A stretch of 64,000 nt of DNA from Hirsutella rhossiliensis (taxonomy: Eukaryota > Ascomycota > Sordariomycetes > Hypocreales > Ophiocordycipitaceae), in the NCBI RefSeq assembly GCF_020360975.1, contig NW_025408674.1, positions 3,100,001 through 3,164,000 of the forward strand, in the 5' to 3' direction. The translations under genes and the position numbers were made by a program. The number at the start of each line of letters is the position of its first letter. Position 1 is the stretch's first letter. Positions 10,281 to 22,255 of the stretch are shown one piece after another. The notes below the pieces were generated by a model. The model saw only the letters and a list, made by a program, of their open reading frames with translations. It was not told where the DNA came from and ran no database searches.

Positions 10281-10639
10281 TATCTAAAGCTCCTTTTAAA
10301 TAAGGCTATAAAGCCCGGAGAGAGATCGGACTAAAAGGATATAATATAGATATCCTAACGACTTAGAGGAGGGAGAATAGGCCTAAGGACGGCAGGGAGC
10401 AGCGATAGGAGGGCTAGACGCCTAGCTAACAATAGAGTAAGCGATACTCTTACTATAGGTAGGAGAGGTAGAGATAAGGCATTAGGTAATATAGAGCTAA
10501 CTATAGATATAGGAACTAATTAGCTAGATTAAGATGATATACTAAAGGATAGATAAACCGATATAGATAAGTATATAGGAGGGGGCTAAGGGCGGGGCAG
10601 GTAATATAATGCCGCCCTTAAGGGCAATAAGGGAGGCAG

Positions 10640-11545
10640 CGACGCCTATAACTAAGGGGGAGGTAGTAAGGAAGAATAGCTATAGGAAGCCTCTCCTAAG
10701 CCTAGGAAAATTTAATAGATAACGACGGCACTATACCCTATAGGCATAATATATATAGGAGAAGTACGAGATCGATAAAGAATTCTTCTTAAGCTTAAGG
10801 GAAATCTTTTACCTTATCTATAACTACTTAGACGCTAGGCTATAATAAATAGTCGCTATATACTATAGAATAAGGGTAGAAAGGGGCTATAACTAAAAGG
10901 AATTCCTAAAGTACCTCGACTTAATCTACCTTAATATAGATATCTAGTTACGCGTAGCGGCGGCGATCTAGATAATAAAATAAGGGGAAGGTTAGATATT
11001 TATAGCATTCCTCCCGAAGTTTAAGTAGAGACTCTTTAAGGCTAGAGGCGGGTCCTAGCTATACGACGTTTAGATTATCTTCCTAGAAGGGGCTTTAGGA
11101 ATCCGGCTCCGCGAGGCGTTAGCTATAGTCGACCTCCCTATATTAAGCTTCGCCGCTTATACTAATTAGGTAGCGTAAATAGCGGCTAAGCTAAAGAGGG
11201 TCTAGTAAATAAGATAACCCCCCTTAAACTAAAGGAGACTAGCGGATATATACCCCTAGGAAAGGAAGGATAAAGATAAAGATACCTTAATAACCGGTAT
11301 TAACGCCTTAGATAGATAAAAGGAGGGGCAGAGCTAGCTAGAGAATTAGATATACTTTAACTACGAAGTTAAAGGATATATCGCGCTTTATTATAAGAAG
11401 AAGAGATAGGAAACCTAGAGGGCGGGCGTAATAAAGGAAGAGAGAGACGCTAAGGATAATAATAACTTAGAAAAAGGGGAACCTTAGTATAAAGTCGGGC
11501 GCTAAGGGTAAAAGAAAAATAGTAAGAAGCTTAAAAGTTAATAAG
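10640..11545 (+). pseudogene. Element B gag with zinc knuckle turned to four tyrosines
   Basis: One frame read through stops resembles a retrotransposon gag domain (FFLSLREIF; RVERGYN; EFLKYLDLIYLNID; AFLPKFK). Near the C-terminus is a CCHC spacing (C-x2-C-x4-H-x4-C) at 11353-11394 in which all four ligands are Tyr. This follows if TGY Cys and CAY His codons both became TAY by RIP. Pol lies in the -1 frame relative to gag, as is common where -1 frameshifting joins them. Confidence 0.85.
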
Positions 11546-11589
11546 GGACTATCTTACGCTAGGCCTAGTAATACTAAGGGTAAGTATTA

Positions 11590-14500
11590 ATAGGAAGAAG
11601 GGACTTAACGCGCTTATAAATACCGGCTATAATTACTATACTATAGTAAGCGAGAGGGTAGTAAAGAAGCTATAGATACCTCTCGCTAATAAAAAGAGAA
11701 GATAACTAGGGCTATTCTTAAAAGATACTCTAGCCCTATAGATAAAAGGAATCGTAGTATTTAAGCTAGATATTAACGGCTATATAAAGTAGACTTTTAT
11801 ATATATAGTTCCTAGGCTAAGCTATAATATATTCCTAGGAAGGCTATAAATAAAGAAGAACTAAGTAATATATAACGTAGTAGGAGATTAGATTTAGTAT
11901 AGTAAGGCTAAGATCTATATAGGCCTATAGGGATTAGAAGTAATAAGGAGGGTAGAATAAATCTAAGGGGCAAAGATCGTTAGCGTAGTAGTATTTATAG
12001 TAGAATATTAAAGGGAGAGAGTAGTAAGGGACGATAAGGGAAGGCGGAGGATAGTTAATATCTAAGCGATTACGATAAAGGACGTAAAGAGAGCACTCTA
12101 GCTAAAGACGGCGGTAGACCTAGTAGACTACGTCCTAAAGTAGGCGCTAAATATATACCTAGACCTCTTTATACTAGAAAAGGCATTAGAGATACCCTTA
12201 TATAGGCTAAGGGTAAACTATAAGATTAACCTAATACTAAATAAAGATAGGGCAGAGCCCCCCTTACTATAGGGATCCCTTTATAATATATTAAGGGAGG
12301 AACTCTTAGTACTAAGGAAGACCCTAAGTAAGTTAATAGAGGTAGACCTAATCCGCTTAAGTAGCTCCTCGGCCGCGGCCCTAGTACTCTTTACCTAAAA
12401 GTTAGACGGTTACTTATAATTCTACTACGACTACTAGGCCCTAAACGCGATTATAAAGAGGGATAGGTACGCGCTACCCTTAATTATAGAGATACTATAG
12501 ATACTTATAAAGGTAAAGTAGTTTATAAAGCTCGACGTTATAGCGGCGTTCTATAAGATCCGGATAGTAGAGGGCTATAAGTTTAAGATAGCCTTTTAGA
12601 TAAGGTTCGGGTTATTTAAGTAGTAGGTATACCTATTTAGCTTAATAAGGACGCTAGCTACTTTCTAATAATATATTAATAAGGTACTAAGGGAATACCT
12701 ATATAAGTTTATTATATTATATATAGATAATATCTTAATCTACTTATTAGGGTCTCTTTAAGACTACTAAGAGAAGGTAGTAAGGATACTCTAAAAGCTA
12801 TAAAAGGCAGGCCTAATACTAGACCTAAGGAAGTATAACTTTATAGTAAAGGAGGTTAAGTACCTAGGCTTTATTATATAAGTAGGGGGTAAGGTTCGAT
12901 ATAACCTAGAGAAGATCTAGGTAATATAGATATAGCGAGCACCCTAGAACGTAAGAAGAGTCTAGAGCTTCCTTAGCTTCGCGAACTACTACTAGGCCTT
13001 TATACTACTCTACGCGGAGGCATTAGTATACTTAGACGGCCTTTATAAAAAGGGCGCGATCTTTAAGTAGATAGATAAGCACTAAGTAGCGTTTAAGTTT
13101 ATCTAGAACGCCTTCTATAACGTCCTAGTACTATAACTCTATAACCTAAAGAGAGAAATATACCTAGAGGCGGACTACTCTAGATTCGTAATAGGGGGGG
13201 CGCTAACGTAGGTAGGGCTAGATAGTATATAATACCTAGTAGGATTCTTATTAAAGAGACTAAACCTAGCGGAGTATAATTACTTAATCTATAATAAGGA
13301 GATACTTATAATTATATAGTGCCTAGACTTCTAAGGAGTAAAACTCTAAAACGTACCCGCTTTTATAGTACTAACCGACTATAATAACCTAAGGTACTTT
13401 ATAATAAAGAAGAAGTTAAATAAGAGATAAAGCTAATAGGCGATAAAGCTTATATCTTATAACTTTATACTAGAGTTCCGGCTAGGGAGGCTAGTAGCGG
13501 TGCCTAACGCGCTATCCCGCCGTAAGTAGGATTAGCTAGCGGGCGAAATAGATAAAAGGGAGATAGGGCGGGTAGTCTAGATAATTCTAAAGACTATATA
13601 CCCGCGGGGCCGCTTAGTCCCCGCTAAGGGCCGATACGCCGACCTACTAGGACGCTTAACCTAAGATAGGGCGGTAGTAGTAGCGCTATAGGTAAGTAGG
13701 GGAGGGGTAAGCGCGATAGCGTGCGTCGGCGAAGTAAGGGAGCCCGTTAAACGACCTAAGGAGGAGGTAAATAAGGGCAATAACTAACTAAAACTCGACC
13801 TAAACTTAGGCCGAAATATACCCTAGGAATAAGCTAACCCTATACCGGTATTCGACGACTAAGAGCTATAGAAGAAATAAATAAAGGCGCTAAGGAAAGA
13901 TAAAGAATACTAAGCGGTATTCTAAGTAATATATAAAAGGGAGAGATCGCTAGTACCGAAATAGTAGCTAAAGGTATAGCTAAGCGAATATACGATCGAC
14001 GTTAGGAAATAGTTATACTTTTAAGAGAGGCTATAAGTACTAGGGAAACTAAAGCACGATAAAGGAGAGGGGGGCAAGGAATAAGATATACTTTAGGTAT
14101 AGATAGCTTAATAGACGTACGACTTAATAGCGGTAGGATACCTAGGGAGAGAGGGGACCCTAGCGATACTAGCCTAAGAATTCTTTTAGCCCGGCTAGTC
14201 GGCGATAGTAAGGCGGCTCGTCGCTAACTATAGACTATATAGGAGGGGGTATATATAGAGGTAACTTTAAAAGGGACTCTTAAAGCCCTTACTACCGCCG
14301 TCCTAACCGTTCGTATACCTATTAATAGACTTTATAGTCGAACTACCGCTAACTAAGATAGAAAGCGCGAGGTACCTTTAAGTAATTATAGACCAGCTAA
14401 CGAAGGTAGTAACGCTTAAAGTAATACCGATAATAAGGGTAGTAGTATACGCGATAAGGTTTCTCTAGGCTTACTTCCGCTTTTATAAGATACTAAGGTC

Positions 14501-15530
14501 GATTATATTAAATAGAGGGACGAACTAAATAAGAAGCTTTTAAAAGGAGTTCTATAAATAAATAAGAGTATAGAGGAAGTTAAGTTTAGTATACTACCTA
14601 TAAATAGATAGGTCGACTAAGCGCGTAAACTAAGAAGTATAGGCGTACCTTTAGGCGTATATCTATTATAGCTAAGACGACTAAGGAGCGTAGCTACTAT
14701 ATATATAAGCTATACTAAATAACCGTATAGCGTCGATAATAGGCGTAAGCCTATTCTTCGCGATATATAAATATAATATCGAGCTAGTCTAAATAGCGAG
14801 GGAGGAAGGGCCGCTAGCGCTAAAAGTAAGAGGGGCGAGGGAGCTCGCCTAAAGGATAAGAGAGGTAACCGACTTCCTATAAACCGCTATTATCGCGGTA
14901 TAAGTAAGATAAGAGGAAATAGCGAACTAAAAGAAAGCCTTAGCGGAGAGGTTTAAGGTAGGCGATAAAGTATAGGTAGATATAGCTAAATATATAACTA
15001 ACTAGCTATATAGGAAGCTCGACTAGCTATACTAAAAGTATACTATAATAAAGGTAGTAAGCCTATATATAGTAGAGCTCGATATATTAAGGAGGGTAAA
15101 TAAGAGGCTCTATATAGAATTTCTCCGCTAGGCGGTAGAGAACCTACTACCTAGATAGGTAGTCGATAACTACTAACCGCTATTAGTAATTAAGGAGGAT
15201 AACGAGCCCGAATATATCGTTAAAGAGATCTAGTAAGCGCGGTAGAAGTAGAGGGGGAGGGGTAGATAGCGATAAGTACTTATAAAATAGCAAGGGTATA
15301 TAAACCTATCGTAGTACCTACTAAACGACTTCTAGGAAACGTAAGCCTTAGAGGGATTTAAGAGATAGTAGGGAAACGTAAGAGAGAACGATAAAAGAAG
15401 GGTAAGAGAAAGGGATAAAGAGGAGGGCGGAAGATAAGGAAGGGGAAATAAAGGATAGAAGGGGGAGAAAGAGAAAGAGGTAAGAGATAAAAGACGCTTA
15501 TTAAAGAATAAGGAAAGGATAGAAAAGAAC
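11590..15530 (+). pseudogene. Element B pol: protease, RT, RNase H, integrase, chromodomain
   Basis: A single frame, interrupted only by TAG/TAA, gives a protease motif ALINTG (the active-site Asp is Asn at 11619-11621). The reverse transcriptase follows (KLDVIAAFYKIRI; palm motif YIDN at 12720-12731 instead of YxDD). Next come RNase H, integrase (YLLIDFIVELPLTKIESARYL; ILNRGTN) and a chromodomain at about 15190-15370 (EYIVKEI; QGYINLS). The tail is very rich in Arg, Lys and Glu (about 15370-15540). In chromoviruses the chromodomain binds methylated histone H3 and steers integration to heterochromatin. No frameshift is needed across about 3.9 kb. Confidence 0.92.
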
Positions 15531-15919
15531 TATAGTACTAAAGGGAAACGATAGAGGATAAATAAGGGATAGATATAAGACGGATAGTAATAAAAGATAG
15601 ATAAGGATAGGGATAAGGGTAAGATATAATAAGATAAAATATAAATATAGTAAGATATACTAAGGATACTAACTTAATTTTAACCGACTATAAACGCCCC
15701 TTAACTACCGACCGATTACTTTAAGATATTAAGGTACGTTTAGGCCTAGTACGTAAATATAGCGGCGCGGGTAAGCTTAGTATACTAGAACGATAGTTAG
15801 AGATAAACGGTAGGATAAAGTTAGAGAGGGAATAGAGTATATATATAAGGGTCGCTCTAGTAGTCGTTAAACGTCCTTTAAAACGTATAGTCCTAGAAGG
15901 CGTTAGTAGTAGCGATTAT

Positions 15920-16405
15920 TGTCGCGAAGCGTGGCCTGATTTCGCAGTTCTCGGAGATATCCCTTAGTAAGAGGGACCAAGGAAGCTAAAAAACACCCGG
16001 TGTAGAAGAAGGAAGAAGGAGCTAAAAAGAGGTATAGAAAGGAGGGTGGGGGCATAAGGGGAAGCAGAAGTAGCGATAGCTTCCTATAGAGGTGGCGAGA
16101 GATAAAACGGATGTGCCGGCAACGGCTAGAAAGGAGGGGAAAAACCGGCAAAAAGCTCGGTAGTCGAAAGGACATTAGTAGCTTCTTTAAGCAGGATCTT
16201 CTTTATTAATTAAGATGCTAGAAGGGTATAAAGAGGGGCGTTAGATAGAGGAAAGAAGGACAATTAAGGCAATATAACAATTACTCCCCTACCTTTATTG
16301 CTGCTTCTATAAGAATCATATCTCTCTGCCCTGCCTATCCGACCCCTTACTCCTAATTTCACCTTTATATATTTTTATGCACTTCTCGCATCTTTCTACG
16401 CGAGA
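15920..16405 (+). repeat. Element C, 5' LTR
   Basis: 486 bp, aligned with the 3' LTR. More than 20 differences were seen, all C/T or G/A, nearly all at CpA or TpG; in some sites the 5' copy is mutated and in others the 3' copy. Open frames on the minus strand here are incidental. Confidence 0.93.
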
Positions 16406-16549
16406 GTTATAAGCCCGGGAGGAATAGTATTCCTATACCTTCCGGCTGCTATAAAAGGCACCTTTCTTATATCCCTCGTGGCTTCCTTTTACCCCTCTTA
16501 CTAGAAAAGCCGATTTTTACCCGACTTTTCTACCTTTCCCCGCAATAAT

Positions 16550-19500
16550 AACGAAAATCGACTCCTCTGCCGTCCCTACGGTCCGTAGGACGATTCTTAT
16601 AGAGCCCTAAGATTAGGATAAGTAGGTAAAGGAGCTACGGGCTCGTGTAGATAGAACTATCTATAATTTAGTCTTCTCTAATAAGTAGGACCCTCTCGAG
16701 CCCCCTCTTCGACCTAGGGCAACGGACTTTATAGAGGGAGCTACCCTCTTCTCTAAGCTAACCTCTATATAATAGAGAGCTTTTTCTGCTACCTTAGGCG
16801 ACTACGAGAGTCACCGAAAGGAATACCTTTACGAGACGAAGTTACTAACGGCTGCTCGCACGGCGATAACGGAATCCGTTAGTGCCGCAAAGCTAATCTC
16901 TCTTCGAGAGGAAGAGACTCCTAGGCAGTGGCTTTTAAAGCTCGAGACCTTAATAGCTCCCTCGAGAGGTTATATAACTAACCGTATTAGGAAGACCTAT
17001 ACGGCCCACCTAGGAGCCTTTTCTACTAGGAACCTGCTAGCTTCTTCGTGGCTAGCTAAGTAGGAAGAAATCCTCGAGGAAGCTAACCAATACTTCCTCA
17101 TAGAAGCTCTTTCCGGCTAGTAGCTACGGGATATATCTCTACTAATAAAGCCTATTAGTAACGGTTACTCGACTATCTTTCGAGAGGCTAGCCGGGAACT
17201 AGACGAAGAAGCTGCTAGAGTATAACAGCAAGCAGTCTTATTCCTTCGAGGCCAGCACTCGACCTAGACGGTTCGACCTGCAGCCCCTGTTGCTACGGCT
17301 CCCGCTGCTGCTGCTGCGGCTGTTGCTCCTTCGGCTCCTCCTCCCTCGAGAGCCTTAACGCCGTCGTCAACTGCAGCTGCGGCCCCGGCCCCGGCTACGC
17401 ATCTTGCTCCGGGCCCGGCCCCGGTCCCGTTAGTCAGACCGGCCAGACTAGTCCCCCAATAGACCTTTTAGTCCGTTAGTCGAAAAATCAGGGAACTAGT
17501 CGAAATTGAACCTCGTCAAAATCAGCAATAAGGGGTAAAAAGGGGGGGTTTTCAAGCAGACCTTCCGGACCGGGACGAGGATTCCTCGAAGAAACGTACA
17601 AGGAGGAATCGACCTACCTGCTAAGCATGCAAAAAGCCCCATCGGCTGGAAGACTGCTAGCAGGTCTTCGAGGAAAACCGACCCGAAGGAATCAACCCTT
17701 TAAAGAGGCTACGAGAAATAGTATAACAGTCTCTTAAGGAGGACCCCTCGTTGCAGAAGAAGATAGACGAGATTCGGGTTGCTAAGAAATAGCAACTAAT
17801 AACGCCGCTGCCCTTATTCGAGCCGCAAATTCGAGGAAAAATCGTTGGTATAGCAAATCCGGCCTTCGTCTTCCCTACGGATCAATAAGGCTAAGACCAA
17901 CCGTTAGAGCCCTCCGATTATCCCCTACGAAAATCAGCTATCCTTAACTCTAGTGCTTCCCTCGATATATATAATATACTCTTACGATTCCGGTCCTTTA
18001 AGAAGGCACGAAAGGAATATCTTATTGCCGGGGAATTAACCGTACGGATAGAAGGATACGGAAGGGTAAATTTCACGATAAAATTACCTAATAGATCTAT
18101 ACGAATTCTTCGACGAAAAAGGGTAGCTTTTTGCCCTCGATTTTTAACGAGCCTAATTTCCTTCCGCCTTCTTCGAAAGGAAGGAATCTTCTAGGATACG
18201 ACGTCTGAGCCTACGAGGCTAGTCTAGAAGAATCAGACTATTAGGCTTATCGAGGAAAAATTCGGTTAATTTATTCTCGAATTCCGACCTATCCTTAGGA
18301 AGGAACTACTCGAGAAGTTAGCTTTCCCTGCTAGGAGGGTAGGATCTAAGGACCCTCTTCTAGCAGCCCAAGGAGACGGTCTTCTTTGGCACGCACGACT
18401 TGGTCACGGGCCCCTAGCTTTATATAAGCTAGGTCAACAATAAGGCGTACGAATAAGGGGCCCAAAGACCGTCGAATGCGAATACTACGGCCAAGGAAAG
18501 ACTAGGAGACGAATTTCTAGACGAACGCCTTTACGGCCGGACCAGCCGTGTGAGGAAATTTAGGTCGATTAGACCGACGTCTCGAGGGATCAGGAAAGCT
18601 TCGTTAGGGTGATGTTTTTTACAGACGCTTTTTTAGAGATGGTTTTCCCCTATTTCTTACGGACCTACCTAAGCAAGCATAACTAGTCTGCCCTCCGGGA
18701 CTTCGTTAACTAGATAAAATCCCACTTTGGCTACGAGGTAAAGAAGATACGGTCTAACGGAGAGCTATTTACGAAGGATATCTTAAATTAGCTACGAAAA
18801 AGGGGCATTTTACCCCTCCCGTTAGCACCGAATACCTAGGCCTAGAACGGAGGGGCAGAAAGATCAGGGGGTGCTGTGATAGAAAGGGCCCGTATAATAA
18901 GACTTGCTGTAAGGCTTCTATATGACCTTTGGAGGGAAGTCGTTGAGACCGCCTGTTACCTTCGGAACCGAACCCTAAGGGACCCTAGGGGACCAAGGGA
19001 CTATAGGGACCTAGAGACCCTTTTTAAGACCTAAGGAATAGACTGGAAATCCCTACTCGAGCTCTTTACGAAGAAGAGGGCATCGCTAGCCTACCTTCGT
19101 GCCTACGGCTATAGGGCATACGCAATAACTGCCGATATATAGCTAAAAAGGAAGAAGAAAAGAAAGCTTAATCCTAGAGCTTTTATTAGTTACCTCGTTA
19201 GGTATAATTCTACGAATATCTTCCGGATCTAGATTCCTCTTCTACGGAAGGTTATTTCGACTAGGGATGTGATTTTCGATGAATCTAGCTTCTTCGACGG
19301 AAAGAGGGATCAACAGCCCCTCTTACTCTCTTAACGTTAGCTAATTTAGAAGATTTAAATCCCCCCTTCCTAATAGTCTTAAGAAGAGGTCCTAGACGAG
19401 GAAACGGAAGAAGAAACCGACGTTAAAGTAGTCGAGGATAACGCCGACTTCGAAGAAGAAGAAGAAGAAGCTGCTAGATTAGATAATCTAGACGAAGAAG

Positions 19501-21490
19501 GAGACTATAGAAAAGCGGTAGAGCTAGAATACGCCTGCCTCCCTACGCCTCCTCTTACGGAATAAGAAGAAGATCTAGAAGTAGCTTTCTCTATTAGTCT
19601 TCCCGTCTCGACCCCTAAGGGGGTAGGAAAGGCACCTCTCTCGAAGGATTACCTAGCTGCCTTTTTATCCCTGCTTCGAGAAGCAAAGGAAGGTATAGGG
19701 CCCGATACGAAAGAAGACTAGTTTCTCCTCTATTTCGATCGTTTTTCCGACTTCTACCTAACGCCAATAAAAGACGGTTCCTACGGAGCGTTTATAGCAG
19801 GCCGGCTTTTTAAGCTAGTATCAGCAAGGAAGGTATATAAAAGAGACCTCCCGGACCCACTAGCAAACTAGAAGCAGCTAGAAAAACACCCCTTTAAAGA
19901 CCAGTTTTTCTAGGCCTAGAAAGACCACCTAGCCTTATACGAAGAGATAGGGTCTTTCGAAGAGGTCCTTAAGGAAAAGGCAAGAGGAAAACAGGTCCTT
20001 AGCTATAAGTGGGTCTTTATCTATAAGACTAATAAACATAGCTTCCTTTAAAAGTGCAAAGCCCGGCTAGTTATCTACGGGAACTAGCAGGAAAAAGGGG
20101 ATCTTCCTACTAGGGCAACTACCCTAGCAGGGATGTCTTTTCGGACCCTTATAGCTATAGTAGCAGAATTCGACCTCGAGCTCGATTAGATAGATATAGT
20201 CAAGGCCTTTATTAACTACCTACTTAAGGAAGAAGAAGTTATCTATATGCGCCTTCTACTAGGCTTCTAATAGCTAGGAAAGGTTCTATAGCTTAGGAAA
20301 GCTCTATACGGACTACGAAGATCACCCCTTCTTTAGCAATAGCATTTAATAGGTTCCCTCGAAGCCCTAGGCTTTACAAAAGTCCCTTAGGAACCGTATA
20401 TAATATAGAAGGGTAAAATCACGGTCTTCTTCTACGTCGATAATATTATCTAAGCATACCTAAAAGAGGAAGAAGCTACTATAAGGGAGGCTATACGTGG
20501 CCTATAATAAAGGTATAAGATAACCCGGCTAGGGGAGCTAAAGTAGTTCCTAGGGATACGAATCCTTCGGAATAGGTCCTAACGGACTATCTAGCTTACC
20601 TAGGACGCCTATATTAATAAGGTCGCTTATAAATTCCTCCCTAATTCCCTCGATAAGAAGCTTCCCTCTACGCCTATATTAGACGAAGAGCTTTTACCTA
20701 ATCCGTCCTTTTAAGCTAGGGAGCAAGAGAAACACTAATATTAATAGAAGGTAGGCTCCCTGCTTTTTTTAGCTATTTCTACTAGACCGGATATCTCTTT
20801 TACGGTCTCCCGGCTAGCTAGGCATAACTAGAATCCTAGCCCTAGGCATTAAGAAGCAGTAGATAGAGCTATCCTTTATCTCTATTTAACGAGATTATAT
20901 AGTCTGCGCCTAGGAGGGCAGGGAAGGAAATAAGCTGCCGAAATCTTCCTTTATTCGAGCGATTCGTCCTTTGCGGACAATTCCTTAGACAGAAAGAGCT
21001 TATAAGGGTATATTATATCCCTTTTTAGAGGAACTATTGCATAGAGAGCTTCGAAGCAGGCTACCGTTACGACTTCTAGTACGGAGGCAGAGCTATTAGC
21101 TCTTTTAGAAGCATTAAAAGAAGCGATTTTCCTTAGCCGGCTGCTAATATCGTTACGACTATAAATTCCGTCCCCGTTAGCTATAGAATGCGATAACACG
21201 CAAACTATACGAATTCTTACGGAAAATAGTAAGTTATCGACCTAGCTACGGTATATCGATATCTACTAGCATTGGTTACGCTAAGAGGTCTAAAGGGGAC
21301 TTATTTCCGTCCGTTAGGTTCTAACGGTATCGATAAAAGCCGACGGTCTTACGAAGCCCCTGCCGAAGTAGAAGCTGGCTGTCTTTTTATAGCAAATTAG
21401 GCTAGAAGACGTTCGAGAGAAGCTATCCTTAGAAGCCCGCCTTAAGAGTCTACGAGAGGAGCTAATAGCACGTACGAAAAGGTAACGTCT
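16550..21490 (+). pseudogene. Element C gag-pol polyprotein (Copia order)
   Basis: One frame reads from gag to RNase H with scattered TAG/TAA. Gag ends in an Ala/Pro-rich linker (about 17280-17440) and a zinc knuckle of C-x2-C-x3-H-x4-C spacing (17619-17657), ligands intact but with a TAA inside. The protease motif is damaged (about 17936-17970). GAG-pre-integrase follows (WHARLGHG, 18387-18413), then the integrase core, LRAYGYRAY and TRDVIFDE. An acidic Glu/Asp-rich stretch (about 19390-19500) precedes the reverse transcriptase (KARLVIYGN; DIVKAFI; palm motif YVDN at 20433-20444). RNase H follows (SSTEAELLAL near 21085). Integrase before RT is diagnostic of Ty1/Copia. About 1640 codons, single frame. 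Confidence 0.92.
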
Positions 21491-21752
21491 ATAGCCGAAG
21501 AAAAGGAAGAGGTTTTTTCCCTTTAGAGGCCCCTATTTTAATTAGGTTTTCCTTCTAAGAAGGCCCCCTTTCTTATAGGACTTTCCCCTCTTTAGGCCCC
21601 TTTTCCTTAAGTAGGTCTAAAAGAGCCTAGGGACCCGAAAGGGCCCCTGCTTTCCTCGAGTAAAGGGAGAAGTGCAGAGCTAAGAACCTCCTCTATACGC
21701 TTACTAGCCCGAAGCCGTATTAGCTATGCCCTTACTATAAGGGCAGGCCATA

Positions 21753-21764
21753 GCTAAAGGGGTG
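21753..21764 (+). other. Element C polypurine tract
   Basis: CTAAAGGGGTG directly precedes the 3' LTR, the expected plus-strand primer position. Confidence 0.5.
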
Positions 21765-22250
21765 TGTCGCGAAGCGTGGCCTAATTTCGCAGTTCTCGGA
21801 GATATCCCTTAGCAAGAGGGACTAAGGAAGCTGAAAAACACCCGGTGTAGAAGAAGGAAGAAGGAGCTAAAAAGAGGTGCAGAAAGGAGGGTAGGGGCAT
21901 AAGGGGAAGCAGAAGTGGCGATAGCTTCCTATAGAGGTGGCGAGAGATAAGACGGATATGCCGGCAACGGCTAGAAAGGAGGGGAAAAACCGGCAAAAAG
22001 CTCGGTAGTCGAAAGGACATTAGTGGCTTCTTTAAGTAGGATCTTCTTTGTTAATTGAGATGCTAGAAGGGTATAAAGAGGGGCGTTGGATAGAGGAAAG
22101 AAGGACAATTAAGGCAATATAACAATCACTCCCCTACCTTTATTGCTGCTTCTGCAAGAATCATATCTCTCTGCCCTGCCTGTCCGACCCCTTACTCCTA
22201 ATTTCACCTTCGTGTATTTTCATGCACTTCTCGCATCTCTCTACGCGAGA
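21765..22250 (+). repeat. Element C, 3' LTR
   Basis: 486 bp, identical in length to the 5' LTR and less altered at several CpA/TpG sites. Followed by the probable duplication ATTAT. Confidence 0.93.
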
Positions 22251-22255
22251 ATTAT

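Larger units (their letters stand above)
15920..22250 (+). mobile_element. Ty1/Copia retrotransposon 'C', lightly mutated, nested in B
   Basis: Paired 486-bp LTRs (15920-16405 and 21765-22250) enclose a Copia-order gag-pol. The probable 5-bp duplication is ATTAT (15915-15919 and 22251-22255). LTR ends TGTCGCG and CGCGAGA are inverted with one mismatch; the last dinucleotide is GA rather than CA. CpA and TpG are still common, unlike its neighbours, so it has seen fewer RIP cycles. It interrupts element B just after pol. Total 6331 bp. Confidence 0.93.

Noticed and set aside
15903..16175. Minus-strand 90-codon frame, repeated at 21781-22020
   Set aside because: Both lie inside the LTRs of element C; the similarity reflects LTR identity and not a gene pair.
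15920..16411. Element C LTR ending at TTATA instead of CGCGAGA
   Set aside because: Ending at 22250 gives a matching ATTAT duplication and near-perfect inverted ends; the longer version gives no duplication. Some doubt remains because 5' LTR flank GTTAT resembles ATTAT.
20951..21199. Minus-strand 82-codon frame
   Set aside because: It is antisense to the RNase H region of element C, whose plus-strand reading has recognisable motifs.
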